From positions 22,070 through 86,069 of the forward strand of contig JARLHJ010000008.1 of the NCBI GenBank assembly GCA_031292305.1: DNA of 64,000 nt, given 5' to 3'. The notes beneath the pieces are model-generated. The model was given only the letters and a program-made list of their open reading frames with translations, was not told the origin of the DNA and did not search any database. Positions 34,115 to 42,768 of this stretch are shown here, one piece after another. Each line of letters starts with the position of its first letter. Positions within the stretch are counted from its first letter, which is position 1. Made by a program: the position numbers and the translations under genes. The DNA comes from Candidatus Babeliales bacterium. Lineage in GTDB: Bacteria > Babelota > Babeliae > Babelales > JABDEC01.

Positions 34115-35251
34115 ATGAAATTATCACAAGCAATTTTAATATCGCTTACACTTCTTATATGTTTTTCACCGACAATATCATTGGCAATGGAAGAATCAGA
34201 AAGAGATAATTCTATTGTAAATTTCCATTTTGATGATGGTGATTTTATTATAGACATAAATGACAATATTTTACCGGCAGGTGCCAACTTGGCTGAAAAT
34301 GAGGAGCTTATTGAAATCAATTCTTTGGTCCAACGATTAAAAAATAAACATAAAGAATTTTTTAAAAATGGTTATGATCTAGGCATGAAGGAAAGAAAAT
34401 TGAGATTTATTCTTAATGTTATATTTTGCTTACCCAGATTTTTATCAGTGGCTATGCTTCGATCTATAAATTATGTATTTGCTTGTGGTTGTCGAAATGA
34501 TGAATATCTTATGGTAGTCATTGTTCGGTTATTTTTAATTGCAGCAATCGCTTTAAGTACTCTTGCTATAATATATAGGGATGATATAAGAGATGTTATA
34601 GTTTATGCCGTATCTTCCTTTCTGCTACTTGTTTTAGGTCTTTTATTACGTTGTCAAATACGTGAAAACAATATTGATCTTCCAAATTATTTTCCTGATT
34701 GGTTCGGAGATAATGAAAAAGAATGGCAGCTAAAAAGGCTTTGTTTTGATAATTCTCATATATTAGATAAGAAATTTACATTTAAAAAAAGCGTATTAAG
34801 CAAATATTTAACGCATGCACTTACTAATGTATTATTTTCAGATGATATGATTGAATTAATATTTGATAAAGATGCAAAATTCAATGTCAAAGATTTTGGT
34901 AAAATAATTGAAAAAGCTTCTTTTGAAAGAATTAAATTACTTGTGGATCTTGGCATAAATGTAAATTCAAAAGATGAAAATGGCACGCCAGCAATAATTA
35001 CAGCAATCAATAATAGTAAACTTCAAGTTATTGATTTGTTATTAGAAAAAGGGGTTGATATTGGGGTAGAAGATGTGAATGGCAAGACAGTTTTTGATTA
35101 TATAAATGAGTTTTCTGAAATTGAACGACAAGTATTGAGAGAAAAATTTATTCAATTTAGACGTAAACTTGCAGAACAAATTTACTATGCTTTGGAAGAA
35201 CTTGAATTTCCACAAGTACATGCTGATTTAATAGCTGAGTATTTAGTATGA
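34115..35251 (+). CDS. Membrane ankyrin-repeat protein, paralogue 1
   Basis: 378 residues. Signal peptide or signal anchor MKLSQAILISLTLLICFSPT, then three hydrophobic segments (~residues 100-125, 130-152, 160-180). C-terminal ankyrin repeats follow (~260-335: SFERIKLLVDLGINVNSKDE, NGTPAIITAINNSKLQ, VIDLLLEKGVDIGVEDVNGK). The end is a conserved module (RRKLAEQIYYALEELEFP ... LIAEYLV). Ankyrin proteins in intracellular bacteria often act on host proteins. It overlaps the next paralogue by 4 bases (ATGA). The sequences of both gene ends are nearly identical in the two copies while the middles differ. Confidence 0.75.
   Translation: MKLSQAILISLTLLICFSPTISLAMEESERDNSIVNFHFDDGDFIIDINDNILPAGANLAENEELIEINSLVQRLKNKHKEFFKNGYDLGMKERKLRFILNVIFCLPRFLSVAMLRSINYVFACGCRNDEYLMVVIVRLFLIAAIALSTLAIIYRDDIRDVIVYAVSSFLLLVLGLLLRCQIRENNIDLPNYFPDWFGDNEKEWQLKRLCFDNSHILDKKFTFKKSVLSKYLTHALTNVLFSDDMIELIFDKDAKFNVKDFGKIIEKASFERIKLLVDLGINVNSKDENGTPAIITAINNSKLQVIDLLLEKGVDIGVEDVNGKTVFDYINEFSEIERQVLREKFIQFRRKLAEQIYYALEELEFPQVHADLIAEYLV
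35150..35249 (+). repeat. 100-bp direct repeat shared by the ankyrin genes (second copy 36160-36259)
   Basis: The last 100 bases of both ankyrin genes differ at one position (35204 G versus 36214 A). The first 78 bases (34115-34192 and 35248-35325) differ at two or three positions. The intervening sequence is far more diverged, which suggests gene conversion or recent recombination between ends. Confidence 0.85.
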
Positions 35252-36261
35252 AATTATCACAAGCAATTTTAATATCGCTTACACTTGTTATATGTTTTTC
35301 ACAGACAATATCATTGGCAATGGAACAAGTTGTTATAAATATCAAAGATAATGCTGCACAAAGAGATGCACTTGTATTACGTTTAAAAAATAAAAATTTT
35401 TACCTATTCAAGAGTTTGTATGATGTCGAATATAAGAATTATAATAGTTTAAAAAAAACTTTTAAATATCTAAAACGTATAATGTGTTGTTGTTGTCCAG
35501 GTGGGACTATTGTTTTATATGGAATTTCTTTGCTTATTTTTGTTATACAAGTTTTACCATTTATAATTGCTTATTTATTATTAGATTCCTCAGGTGCAAA
35601 AAACCTGATGAAAATATTAGCAATATTTTGTGGTGTTATCGATGGGTTATTTCTTTTAACCGCGTTTTTTAGTTGTATGTGCGGAATAACTTGTGATGAG
35701 TTATCTGAGATAAATGATGCTAATTTTTTAGAATGCATTTCAAATAATGATATAAATATAATAAGAAATAATTTAGAGAATATATACAAATTTAAAGATT
35801 TTAATGCCAATAAATATCTTTCTACAGCAATTATATGTCAAATGCCGTATGATATTATTGAAACATTATTTAATGAAGGTGGAAAATTTAATATTCAATA
35901 CTTTGGTGAAGTAATTAAAAAATCTTCTTTTGAAATGGTTAAATTTCTTGTAGATCTTGGTATAGACGTAAATGCAAAAGATGTCGATGGAACTCCTGCA
36001 ATTATCATTGCGTTTTTATACAAAAAGCTAAAAGTTATTGATTTGTTGTTAGCAAAAGGTGTTGATGTTGGAGTAGAAGATAGGGATGGCAAGATAGTTT
36101 GTGATTATCTGAATGCTTTGCCTGAAATTAGAAATATACAAGAAATGAAACATAAATTCATTCAATTTAGACGTAAACTTGCAGAACAAATTTACTATGC
36201 TTTGGAAGAACTTAAATTTCCACAAGTACATGCTGATTTAATAGCTGAGTATTTAGTATAG
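35248..36261 (+). CDS. Membrane ankyrin-repeat protein, paralogue 2
   Basis: 337 residues with the same plan as the upstream copy: near-identical signal sequence (MKLSQAILISLTLVICFSQT), two hydrophobic segments with a Cys-rich motif (CCCCPGG and CMCGITC), ankyrin units (SFEMVKFLVDLGIDVNAKDV, VIDLLLAKGVDVGVEDRDGK), and the shared C-terminal module RRKLAEQIYYALEELKFP. The membrane segments are not alignable by eye with copy 1, unlike both termini. Start at 35248 overlaps the stop of copy 1. Confidence 0.75.
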   Translation: MKLSQAILISLTLVICFSQTISLAMEQVVINIKDNAAQRDALVLRLKNKNFYLFKSLYDVEYKNYNSLKKTFKYLKRIMCCCCPGGTIVLYGISLLIFVIQVLPFIIAYLLLDSSGAKNLMKILAIFCGVIDGLFLLTAFFSCMCGITCDELSEINDANFLECISNNDINIIRNNLENIYKFKDFNANKYLSTAIICQMPYDIIETLFNEGGKFNIQYFGEVIKKSSFEMVKFLVDLGIDVNAKDVDGTPAIIIAFLYKKLKVIDLLLAKGVDVGVEDRDGKIVCDYLNALPEIRNIQEMKHKFIQFRRKLAEQIYYALEELKFPQVHADLIAEYLV

Positions 36262-36334
36262 TTTTTTAAAAACTTTCCTTAGAAGTAATTATTCAGTATA
36301 CTGACTTTAAATAACCTTCTACAAAGGAGCTCAA

Positions 36335-36673
36335 ATGAAAACGAATATTAGTATCAAAGGCATTCATGAGCATGAAGCTGAAAAGTCTCAAGCTTTAAGA
36401 AACTATATAGAAGATCATTTAAAACATATTGATATGCTTTTAAAGTATGTACAAGAACCGATATTCATGGATATTACATTAGATGTATTAAAAACTCATC
36501 ACCACCATGTTTGTGATGTTAGAATTCATGGTCCACACGGTTTTGAAATTGTTGTAAAAAAAGAAGATCCTGAAATGTATAAAGCAATCGATAAATGTTT
36601 AGATGTAGTTAACGAAGAAATAGTTCGTTATAAACAAAAACAAGTAGATATAAAAAAGACCGGCGGTTTTTAA
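36335..36673 (+). CDS. hpf: Ribosome hibernation promoting factor, short form (HPF/RaiA family)
   Basis: 112 residues. Binds 30S subunits in resting cells to block or dimerise ribosomes. The beta-alpha-beta-beta-beta-alpha pattern fits: ISIKGIHEHEAEKSQALRNY, LRNYIEDHLKHID, FMDITLDVLKTHHHHVCDV, FEIVVKKEDPEMYKAIDKCL, and a basic tail RYKQKQVDIKK. There is no long C-terminal dimerisation domain. The His-rich stretch HHHH is unusual. RBS AAAGGAG. Confidence 0.82.
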   Translation: MKTNISIKGIHEHEAEKSQALRNYIEDHLKHIDMLLKYVQEPIFMDITLDVLKTHHHHVCDVRIHGPHGFEIVVKKEDPEMYKAIDKCLDVVNEEIVRYKQKQVDIKKTGGF

Positions 36674-36691
36674 ATAATTTCATATAAATTT

Positions 36692-36736
36692 AAGCTTGGT
36701 ATTATTAAAATTAATTAATAATACCAAGCTTTTTTA
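36692..36736. terminator. Bidirectional intrinsic terminator
   Basis: A 16-bp stem (36692-36707 with 36716-36731) carries T-runs on both sides. It sits between hpf and the convergent coiled-coil protein gene. Confidence 0.85.
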
Positions 36737-36748
36737 TTACTTATCGTT

Positions 36749-37192
36749 TTAATCATTTAAAAAGTTATTACCATTCAGTGTTGACCATAAAGATTGTATC
36801 TGAGATTGCAAATCCTGAATTTCTTGTTCTAGATTAGCATTTTTTTCTATAGCTATAGCTTTTGATTGCTCTAAATTAGTTTCAGCATTTTGTAATTTAG
36901 TGGTTAAATCTTGAAAATTATTAACGAGGTTTGTTATTTGATGTTCTGCATTAATTAGTCGATTTATAATCAAACTATGATCTGTTAAAACAGTCTGAGA
37001 AATAGTAGTTAATGATTGTATGCAATCTTTTAAACGTTCGGTAAGCTTGTTTGTGTTATCCTGATTTTCTTTTAGTTTATTTAATTCTAAGCTAAGAGTA
37101 CTTAAAGTTAGGTGTACATAAGATTGTTGCTCTAGCCCAAAAGCATTAGAATAAATAACTAATATTAAAGCTAAGATTAAAATTTTTTTCAT
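36749..37192 (-). CDS. Secreted coiled-coil protein
   Basis: 147 residues: signal peptide (MKKILILALILVIYSNAFG), then an almost continuous heptad-rich coiled coil (LNKLKENQDNTNKLTERL, LTTKLQNAETNLEQSKA, LEQEIQDLQSQIQSLW). One Cys. Good RBS (AGAGGTAA). It is the last gene of a minus-strand group that begins with dsbD. No known family; probably oligomeric. Confidence 0.65.
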   Translation of the reverse strand: MKKILILALILVIYSNAFGLEQQSYVHLTLSTLSLELNKLKENQDNTNKLTERLKDCIQSLTTISQTVLTDHSLIINRLINAEHQITNLVNNFQDLTTKLQNAETNLEQSKAIAIEKNANLEQEIQDLQSQIQSLWSTLNGNNFLND

Positions 37193-37229
37193 ATTTACCT
37201 CTATTATTAAGACGATAAATATTAGTTTT

Positions 37230-37889
37230 TTAAATTTTTGATCTGTTTGTCAATATCTTACGAATAATTATGCTTGTAACAGCTATGCTGCTAGAAATTA
37301 TTAAAATTGTTTTTACAAGACAAATTGCAATGTTATAAAAGAAATCTTCTACATATAAATTTACAATATTGTCATCAAAATTAAATATCCATGTATCGGG
37401 TTTAAAAAATACGTTATGCATTTGTATAAAGATGCTATCAAAATCAAAGAAAATTAATAAACCAAGAGCACATATTATGCTTATAGAAATAATAGATCCG
37501 TAAATAAGAGAGCTAAGAATTTTGATAACAAAAATCTTAAAACTTTGTGAATAAAAAAATAATAAAAAGCTTAAAATTATAAAAATAATTAATAATATTT
37601 TAAATATTTTAGTAAATGCAGAAAATAGATCTTTAACGTCGCGTAAATGTTCTATTTCTCTTTTGTTAAAAAAGTTTTTTATTAATTCGTGTTCAGAGTT
37701 TTTTAGATAGTTTAGTACATTGTTATTAATTTTATTAATATCATGATTTGGAAATTTATTGTAAATTCCATGTTTTTGAAATTCAGTTTTATAAAAGTTA
37801 ATATTATAAAATGCGATAGAATACAAACTTATATAAAATATAGAATAAGAAATAATAATTGATAAGAAGATTTTTATAAATTTAATCAT
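37230..37889 (-). CDS. Membrane protein, four TMs, unknown function
   Basis: 219 residues with hydrophobic segments at about 4-26, 93-113, 117-146 and 178-205. A large loop of about 65 residues lies between the first two. No motif recognised. Its ATG overlaps the stop of the delta-60 lipoprotein gene by 4 bases, so it is probably made with it. Confidence 0.6.
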   Translation of the reverse strand: MIKFIKIFLSIIISYSIFYISLYSIAFYNINFYKTEFQKHGIYNKFPNHDINKINNNVLNYLKNSEHELIKNFFNKREIEHLRDVKDLFSAFTKIFKILLIIFIILSFLLFFYSQSFKIFVIKILSSLIYGSIISISIICALGLLIFFDFDSIFIQMHNVFFKPDTWIFNFDDNIVNLYVEDFFYNIAICLVKTILIISSSIAVTSIIIRKILTNRSKI

Positions 37890-38905
37890 AGATTTTTATA
37901 ACTTGTAATAATATATTTATCTCTTAAATTGCTAAATATTGTAAAGCTATTATTTGGTTGTATTTGTAAGTTTACATTTTGATTTAAATAGATTTTTGGC
38001 AAAACAAAAGGATTAAATCTTATAGCTATTTCAGCATTATCACGTAACTTTGTTATGAAAATTTTCTTTTTTTCTACAGATGTTGTGCACAAAATTATTT
38101 TATTATTATTTAGTGTAGTAATATCATTTAAAATTCCATCTCTTGCACCAGTTTTATTGAAAGATTTATCTATATTTCCTTCCTCAGTTAATCTTATTAA
38201 AGTAAATTTATTTTTTATAGAATATCCAATTATAATATTTTCATTATTTTGAATAGCTAACTTAAGTTTTTCCATTGAGACAGTGGAAATAATATTAAGT
38301 ACTTTTTTGGATATTTCAAAAGACTTTATACCATCTTTGCCAAATTTCTTATTAAGTAAACCTTCTAAAGTTAAGTTAATAATTGAAAAAGTATTACTGC
38401 AAGCTAATCCACATGTCAATTCACCAGTTTCAGTGAATTTGAGATCAAAAGTTCTTATTAAATTATCGATTGGTATAAAGCTTAGAAATAATAAATTGCC
38501 ATATTCATCAAATTTATAAATTATAACTTTTGTTTTGTTATTTAAATTATAAGAAATACCACACACTATTATACTGTTATCTTTTGGATCTATTAAAATA
38601 TTATCGATTTTTAATTTAGCCGTTTCAAAAGATCCCGATATTACTTTACCATTAATACCAAATTCTTCTTTTAGTTTTGTATTAGGATCATATTTTAACA
38701 ATTGAAGCTTGTTTAAATTTGTCCCACACAAAATAAGATTGTCATTTTGTATACCAATTCTTGAAATTTTAAATTTAGGTTCAGTTGAACTGATAATATT
38801 TTTATTTAATTGAAACAATTTACTTACATTATTATTGTCGCAATTGATCAAAAATATAAAATTTAAAATAATCCCAAAAGCGCTTAGGATAGATTTTTTA
38901 GTCAT
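37886..38905 (-). CDS. Delta-60-repeat (beta-propeller-like) lipoprotein
   Basis: 339 residues. Lipobox FLINC gives a lipidated Cys22. The mature part carries units of the delta-60 type: KEEFGINGKVISGSF, NKKFGKDGIKSFEIS and DKSFNKTGARDGIL, each followed by short beta strands (IIVCGISY, NLILCGTN). These repeats are thought to build a beta-propeller-like surface; function is unknown. Coupled to dsbD (8-bp overlap) upstream and to the membrane protein (4-bp overlap) downstream. Related units occur in the proteins at 52412 and 53283. Confidence 0.65.
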   Translation of the reverse strand: MTKKSILSAFGIILNFIFLINCDNNNVSKLFQLNKNIISSTEPKFKISRIGIQNDNLILCGTNLNKLQLLKYDPNTKLKEEFGINGKVISGSFETAKLKIDNILIDPKDNSIIVCGISYNLNNKTKVIIYKFDEYGNLLFLSFIPIDNLIRTFDLKFTETGELTCGLACSNTFSIINLTLEGLLNKKFGKDGIKSFEISKKVLNIISTVSMEKLKLAIQNNENIIIGYSIKNKFTLIRLTEEGNIDKSFNKTGARDGILNDITTLNNNKIILCTTSVEKKKIFITKLRDNAEIAIRFNPFVLPKIYLNQNVNLQIQPNNSFTIFSNLRDKYIITSYKNL

Positions 38906-40673
38906 TTGTTATTATTTCTAATTCTTCAATAAATTCTTCAGGAGTTATGTTATATAGTTCTCCGCCCCATTTTTTAATTAATGCCTTACTACTTGGGTCA
39001 ATTACTAAAATAGTTGGTACACCGATAATATCATAACTAGTTTTTAAATTATGATACGGATAAGAAGCTTCATCTGTCGCATCTACTTTTACAGTTACAA
39101 AATCAGAAAGTTTTTCTTTTACTGCAGCGTTATTGAATAATTGTGAATCTATAGCTTTGCACAATGAACAAAAATCTGCACCAATATCAATAAACAATTT
39201 TTTAGATTGAGACAATGCCTTTTGATTTGCTTCATCATAATTTGCCATCCATAATTCTGAATGCGCAATTACGGTTGATTGAGGATAAAAAGTTTGTTGA
39301 TAAGCTTTAAAAAATAAAACTATTGAAAATGCGCATAAGCCAATACCAATAATATTTTTTATAACGCGCCATAACTTAGAATCATAAACAGAAATATTTT
39401 TTAAATAATAAATTCCTGAAGCTAATATGAAAGCAGCAATTAACCAAATTAATTTGTTATAAGCAATAATATTACTCAAAAAGTAAAAACACATTCCAAA
39501 AAGCATAAAAGCAAATAATTTTTTTATTTCTACCATCCAAAAACCAGATCTAGGTAATACATTTAATGAGCTTGAAAATGTACCAATAATTAAAAGAGGT
39601 ATTCCTAATCCCATTCCAAAAGTAAATAAAAGCATAAAGCCTAAAAATTTGCTACCTAAAGTGGCCACTATTGAAAGGAGTAATGCAAGTCCAGGAGATA
39701 AGCAAGGTGATGCTACACTTCCACTAATTGCACCAAAAATAAATGCAGAAATATAAGATCCATTTACATTAGCCGATGCACCGGTTTGCATTGAATTTGG
39801 TATGTATAATTCATAAAAGCCAAGCATTGCAAATGCAAAGTATGCAAGTACTGCGACAATAAATAATATAAAAACTGGATGCATTAATATTTTGCCAAAT
39901 AAATTTCCTGTCAGTGCTGCTGACAAACCAAATACTGCAAATGTTGTAGCTATTCCAAAAGTATAAGAAAGAGATAATAATAAATTTTTAAATACTGATT
40001 TGCTACCTTGTGCTTGTAAGATACCTGCTGTGATAGGTATCATAGGGTAAATGCACGGGGTAAGGCTCATTAATAAGCCTAATAAAAATACTAGAAAAAA
40101 GCGTAAGGTCATTGAATTATTTGTTTTTATTGTATCTTGTACATAGGTAGATAATTTATTTATATTATTCCAAAAACCTGTTTTTTCAGAATTATGTTTT
40201 GCAATTTTTTTTGTACTTTGCACATTTGGTGAACTTGGTTCATCTGTTTGTGGCTTTGCTGGAACTTCTATTTTTTTGAATAATTCTATTTCTAAAGAAT
40301 GTTCTTCTATTGCATCTTGATTATTTCTATAATAGCTTAAAAATAAATTACTTGCTCCTGATATTTCATTTTTCTTTTTGGCATTTAATAAGATATTAAA
40401 ATCTTTATTAAAAACTAAAATTTGTTTATCAACTGCTGGAACATATTGCATTACAGGTTCTGGTTTGAATTGAATATTAGATAATTCTATGTTTGGGTTG
40501 TTACTAGAAATATTTAAAAATTCTTTAAATATTATATCTTTGTTTTTCACAGGAACTGAAATATTTATTTTTGCATTTTCGAGATCAATAGTTTCTGTTT
40601 TAATTTCAATATTATTAGCTGAGATACAAACAATAAAAAAGTTAAGTAAAAATAGAGCTGTAAATTTTTTCAT
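38898..40673 (-). CDS. dsbD: DsbD-like thiol:disulfide interchange protein
   Basis: 591 residues. Signal peptide, an N-terminal beta-rich periplasmic domain (~21-140), a membrane domain of about 8 TMs (~190-460), and a C-terminal thioredoxin domain. The membrane Cys pair is present (Cys207 in SLTPCIYPMIPI and Cys324 in VASPCLSPG), and the thioredoxin domain has CSLC (502-505) and the cis-Pro in GVPTILVIDP. It should carry electrons from cytoplasmic thioredoxin to periplasmic disulfides. The N-terminal domain has no Cys at all after the signal peptide, unlike E. coli nDsbD, so the last electron acceptor must be separate. First gene of its operon. Confidence 0.88.
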   Translation of the reverse strand: MKKFTALFLLNFFIVCISANNIEIKTETIDLENAKINISVPVKNKDIIFKEFLNISSNNPNIELSNIQFKPEPVMQYVPAVDKQILVFNKDFNILLNAKKKNEISGASNLFLSYYRNNQDAIEEHSLEIELFKKIEVPAKPQTDEPSSPNVQSTKKIAKHNSEKTGFWNNINKLSTYVQDTIKTNNSMTLRFFLVFLLGLLMSLTPCIYPMIPITAGILQAQGSKSVFKNLLLSLSYTFGIATTFAVFGLSAALTGNLFGKILMHPVFILFIVAVLAYFAFAMLGFYELYIPNSMQTGASANVNGSYISAFIFGAISGSVASPCLSPGLALLLSIVATLGSKFLGFMLLFTFGMGLGIPLLIIGTFSSSLNVLPRSGFWMVEIKKLFAFMLFGMCFYFLSNIIAYNKLIWLIAAFILASGIYYLKNISVYDSKLWRVIKNIIGIGLCAFSIVLFFKAYQQTFYPQSTVIAHSELWMANYDEANQKALSQSKKLFIDIGADFCSLCKAIDSQLFNNAAVKEKLSDFVTVKVDATDEASYPYHNLKTSYDIIGVPTILVIDPSSKALIKKWGGELYNITPEEFIEELEIITND

Positions 40674-40783
40674 ACGTGCCTTTAAAGGTTTAATTTTTAT
40701 GAGTTTTAAAATTATACTCGTTTAATGAATTTTTAAAATGATTTTATTAATAATTATAGCATTGTTTCTATTAGAAAATAGCC

Positions 40784-40813
40784 TTGACTTTATTAGATTG
40801 CTTTTGATATGCT
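40784..40813 (+). promoter_or_regulatory. Promoter of the 40859 gene
   Basis: The -35 TTGACT (40784-40789), an 18-bp spacer and -10 TATGCT (40808-40813) lie 45 bp upstream of the start; a second TATAAA lies 2 bp further on. Confidence 0.5.
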
Positions 40814-40858
40814 ATAAATCAATGATATATGAATCTTTGAAGTGAGAAAGGTGGTTTT

Positions 40859-41221
40859 ATGAAAAAAATTTTATTTATCTTGTTATTAATGCCTTATGGT
40901 TATATTTTGCCGGCTATGACTGAATTATTTCGGGATACTAGCAATATGTCTGATACTGAACAAGCTGGTATAGATTTTGGAGAATCATATAATAGGTTTA
41001 TTATACAATTTAATAATTACAATGATTATGAAAAATTTATAAATATCCAAGATCAAGTTTATCCATCAGGTCATATAACACAGTATGATGCGCAAAATTA
41101 TAAAATTGATTTTGAAATGGATAATCCAATTTCTCTTAATCAAATACAAGATTTTAATATTTATAATTTATTGGCACAACAAGGAATAAATCTAACAACT
41201 GGTCTTATTTGGTCAATTTAA
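40859..41221 (+). CDS. Small secreted protein, unknown function
   Basis: 120 residues with signal peptide (to about residue 18-20). Mature part is rich in Asn, Asp, Tyr and Ile with no Cys. Strong RBS-like GAAAGGTGG. No family recognised; it stands alone ahead of cca. Confidence 0.6.
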   Translation: MKKILFILLLMPYGYILPAMTELFRDTSNMSDTEQAGIDFGESYNRFIIQFNNYNDYEKFINIQDQVYPSGHITQYDAQNYKIDFEMDNPISLNQIQDFNIYNLLAQQGINLTTGLIWSI

Positions 41222-41257
41222 AACTTGTACTAATCTTGCTTTTCATTTTAAACTAAT

Positions 41258-41304
41258 GGTTCGATACATTTTTACTTCGTAAAAACATTCACCATGAACG
41301 GGCG
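41258..41304. repeat. Palindromic intergenic element ahead of cca
   Basis: GGTTCGAT (from 41258) and CACCATGAACGGGC (to about 41303) surround a perfect hairpin (41269-41275 with 41279-41285, loop TTC). The arrangement and the outer motif recall short palindromic repeats dispersed in many bacterial genomes. Only one copy is evident here. Confidence 0.35.
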
Positions 41305-41306
41305 AT

Positions 41307-42716
41307 ATGAATAAACTATCCCAAAAACTATCCCAAAAAATTGATCTAATTTTAGATAAAAATAAATTGCTCAAAACTATAATACAGAAGATTGCAGAGC
41401 ATAATGGTAAAGCAATTTTAGTAGGCGGTGCAGTACGCGATTTGTTATTAGATATACACATAAAAGATTTAGATATAGAAGTGCATGGTTTAATGGCAGA
41501 AGTATTAGAAAAAATTTTAAAATCTTTTGGACAAGTAAGCTTAGTAGGTAAATCTTTTGGTGTATTTAAATTGCATGGATTAGATATAGATTGGTCATTG
41601 CCAAGAACAGATAGTGCAGGTCGCAAGCCAAATGTTGAAGTTGATCCTTTTATGTCAGTACAAGAAGCTTTTAGACGTAGAGATATAACTATAAATGCAA
41701 TTGGGATTGATTTAGTTTCGCATGAATTACTTGATCCATTTAATGGGCAAGCTGATTTGCAAAAAGGTATTTTGCGTGCAACAGATAAAGAATTATTTCT
41801 GCAAGATCCACTTAGGTTTTATAGGGTAATGCAATTTATAGGTCGCTTTGAAATGCAACCAGATGAAGAATTGAATAATATTTGCGCAAATATGAATATT
41901 GCAAATATTTCTAGAGAACGTATTGAAGAAGAATTCGAAAAATTATTTTTAAAATCTAAAAGACCTTCGCTTGGTATAAAATGGTTAGATCAAATTAATA
42001 GATTAAAAGAAGTTTTGCCAGAAGTTTATAATTTAAAAAATGTACCGCAAGAACCATCTTGGCACCCAGAAGGTGATGTTTTTGAGCATGCTATGCAAGC
42101 TGTAGATGCTGCTGCTACTTTCGAGTATGAAAACAAGTATGACAAATTAATCTTAGTTATTGCTGCATTATGCCACGATCTTGGTAAAGCTACTTGTACG
42201 CAATTAATTGATGGCAAATATAGAAGCTTTGGTCATGAAGTTGAAAGTGAAAAAATTGCAAAAACTTTATTGGCAAGAATTACTAATAATATAGATCTTA
42301 AGCGCACTGTTTTAAAATTGGTTAGATATCATATGCAGCCAGGTGCTTTGATCAAAAACAAAGCAGGTAGTGCTGCATATAAAAGATTAGCAGGGCATCT
42401 TGTGCCTTATGCAAATATGAAAATGTTGTCACAATTGTTTTTGGCCGATCGATTAGGGCGTAATATAATCAAGGGCCTGCCTTTACCGGGGCCTGATTTA
42501 GTTGTTGAAGAATTTGTAAATAAAGTTAAAAATTTAAATATTTTCGATAAGCCAGAAGATGCTTTATTGCAGGGAAAAGATTTAATAGAATATATTAAAC
42601 CTGGCCCACAATTGGGTGAGATTTTGCAAGAAGCTTATAAATTACAGATTGATGATGATATACATGATAAAGAAGAGTTGAAGAATATTGTATTAAAAAA
42701 ATATTTAAAAAAATAA
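41307..42716 (+). CDS. cca: tRNA nucleotidyltransferase (CCA-adding) with HD domain
   Basis: 469 residues. The nucleotidyltransferase signature GGAVRDLLLD followed by the metal-binding DLDIEVHG lies at the N-terminus, and RRDITINAIGID and PLRFYRVMQF are also typical. The C-terminal half carries an HD phosphohydrolase domain (HAMQAVDAA, ALCHDLGKA). Repairs or adds the CCA end of tRNAs. The tRNA-Ser in this window already encodes CCA, so its main job here may be repair. The first residues (NKLSQKLSQKID) are a short internal repeat. No RBS is visible at 41307. Confidence 0.9.
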   Translation: MNKLSQKLSQKIDLILDKNKLLKTIIQKIAEHNGKAILVGGAVRDLLLDIHIKDLDIEVHGLMAEVLEKILKSFGQVSLVGKSFGVFKLHGLDIDWSLPRTDSAGRKPNVEVDPFMSVQEAFRRRDITINAIGIDLVSHELLDPFNGQADLQKGILRATDKELFLQDPLRFYRVMQFIGRFEMQPDEELNNICANMNIANISRERIEEEFEKLFLKSKRPSLGIKWLDQINRLKEVLPEVYNLKNVPQEPSWHPEGDVFEHAMQAVDAAATFEYENKYDKLILVIAALCHDLGKATCTQLIDGKYRSFGHEVESEKIAKTLLARITNNIDLKRTVLKLVRYHMQPGALIKNKAGSAAYKRLAGHLVPYANMKMLSQLFLADRLGRNIIKGLPLPGPDLVVEEFVNKVKNLNIFDKPEDALLQGKDLIEYIKPGPQLGEILQEAYKLQIDDDIHDKEELKNIVLKKYLKK

Positions 42717-42768
42717 AATTAGCTATAATTTAGTATGGTTTTAAAAAATTAGAATTTAAGGAAATAAT

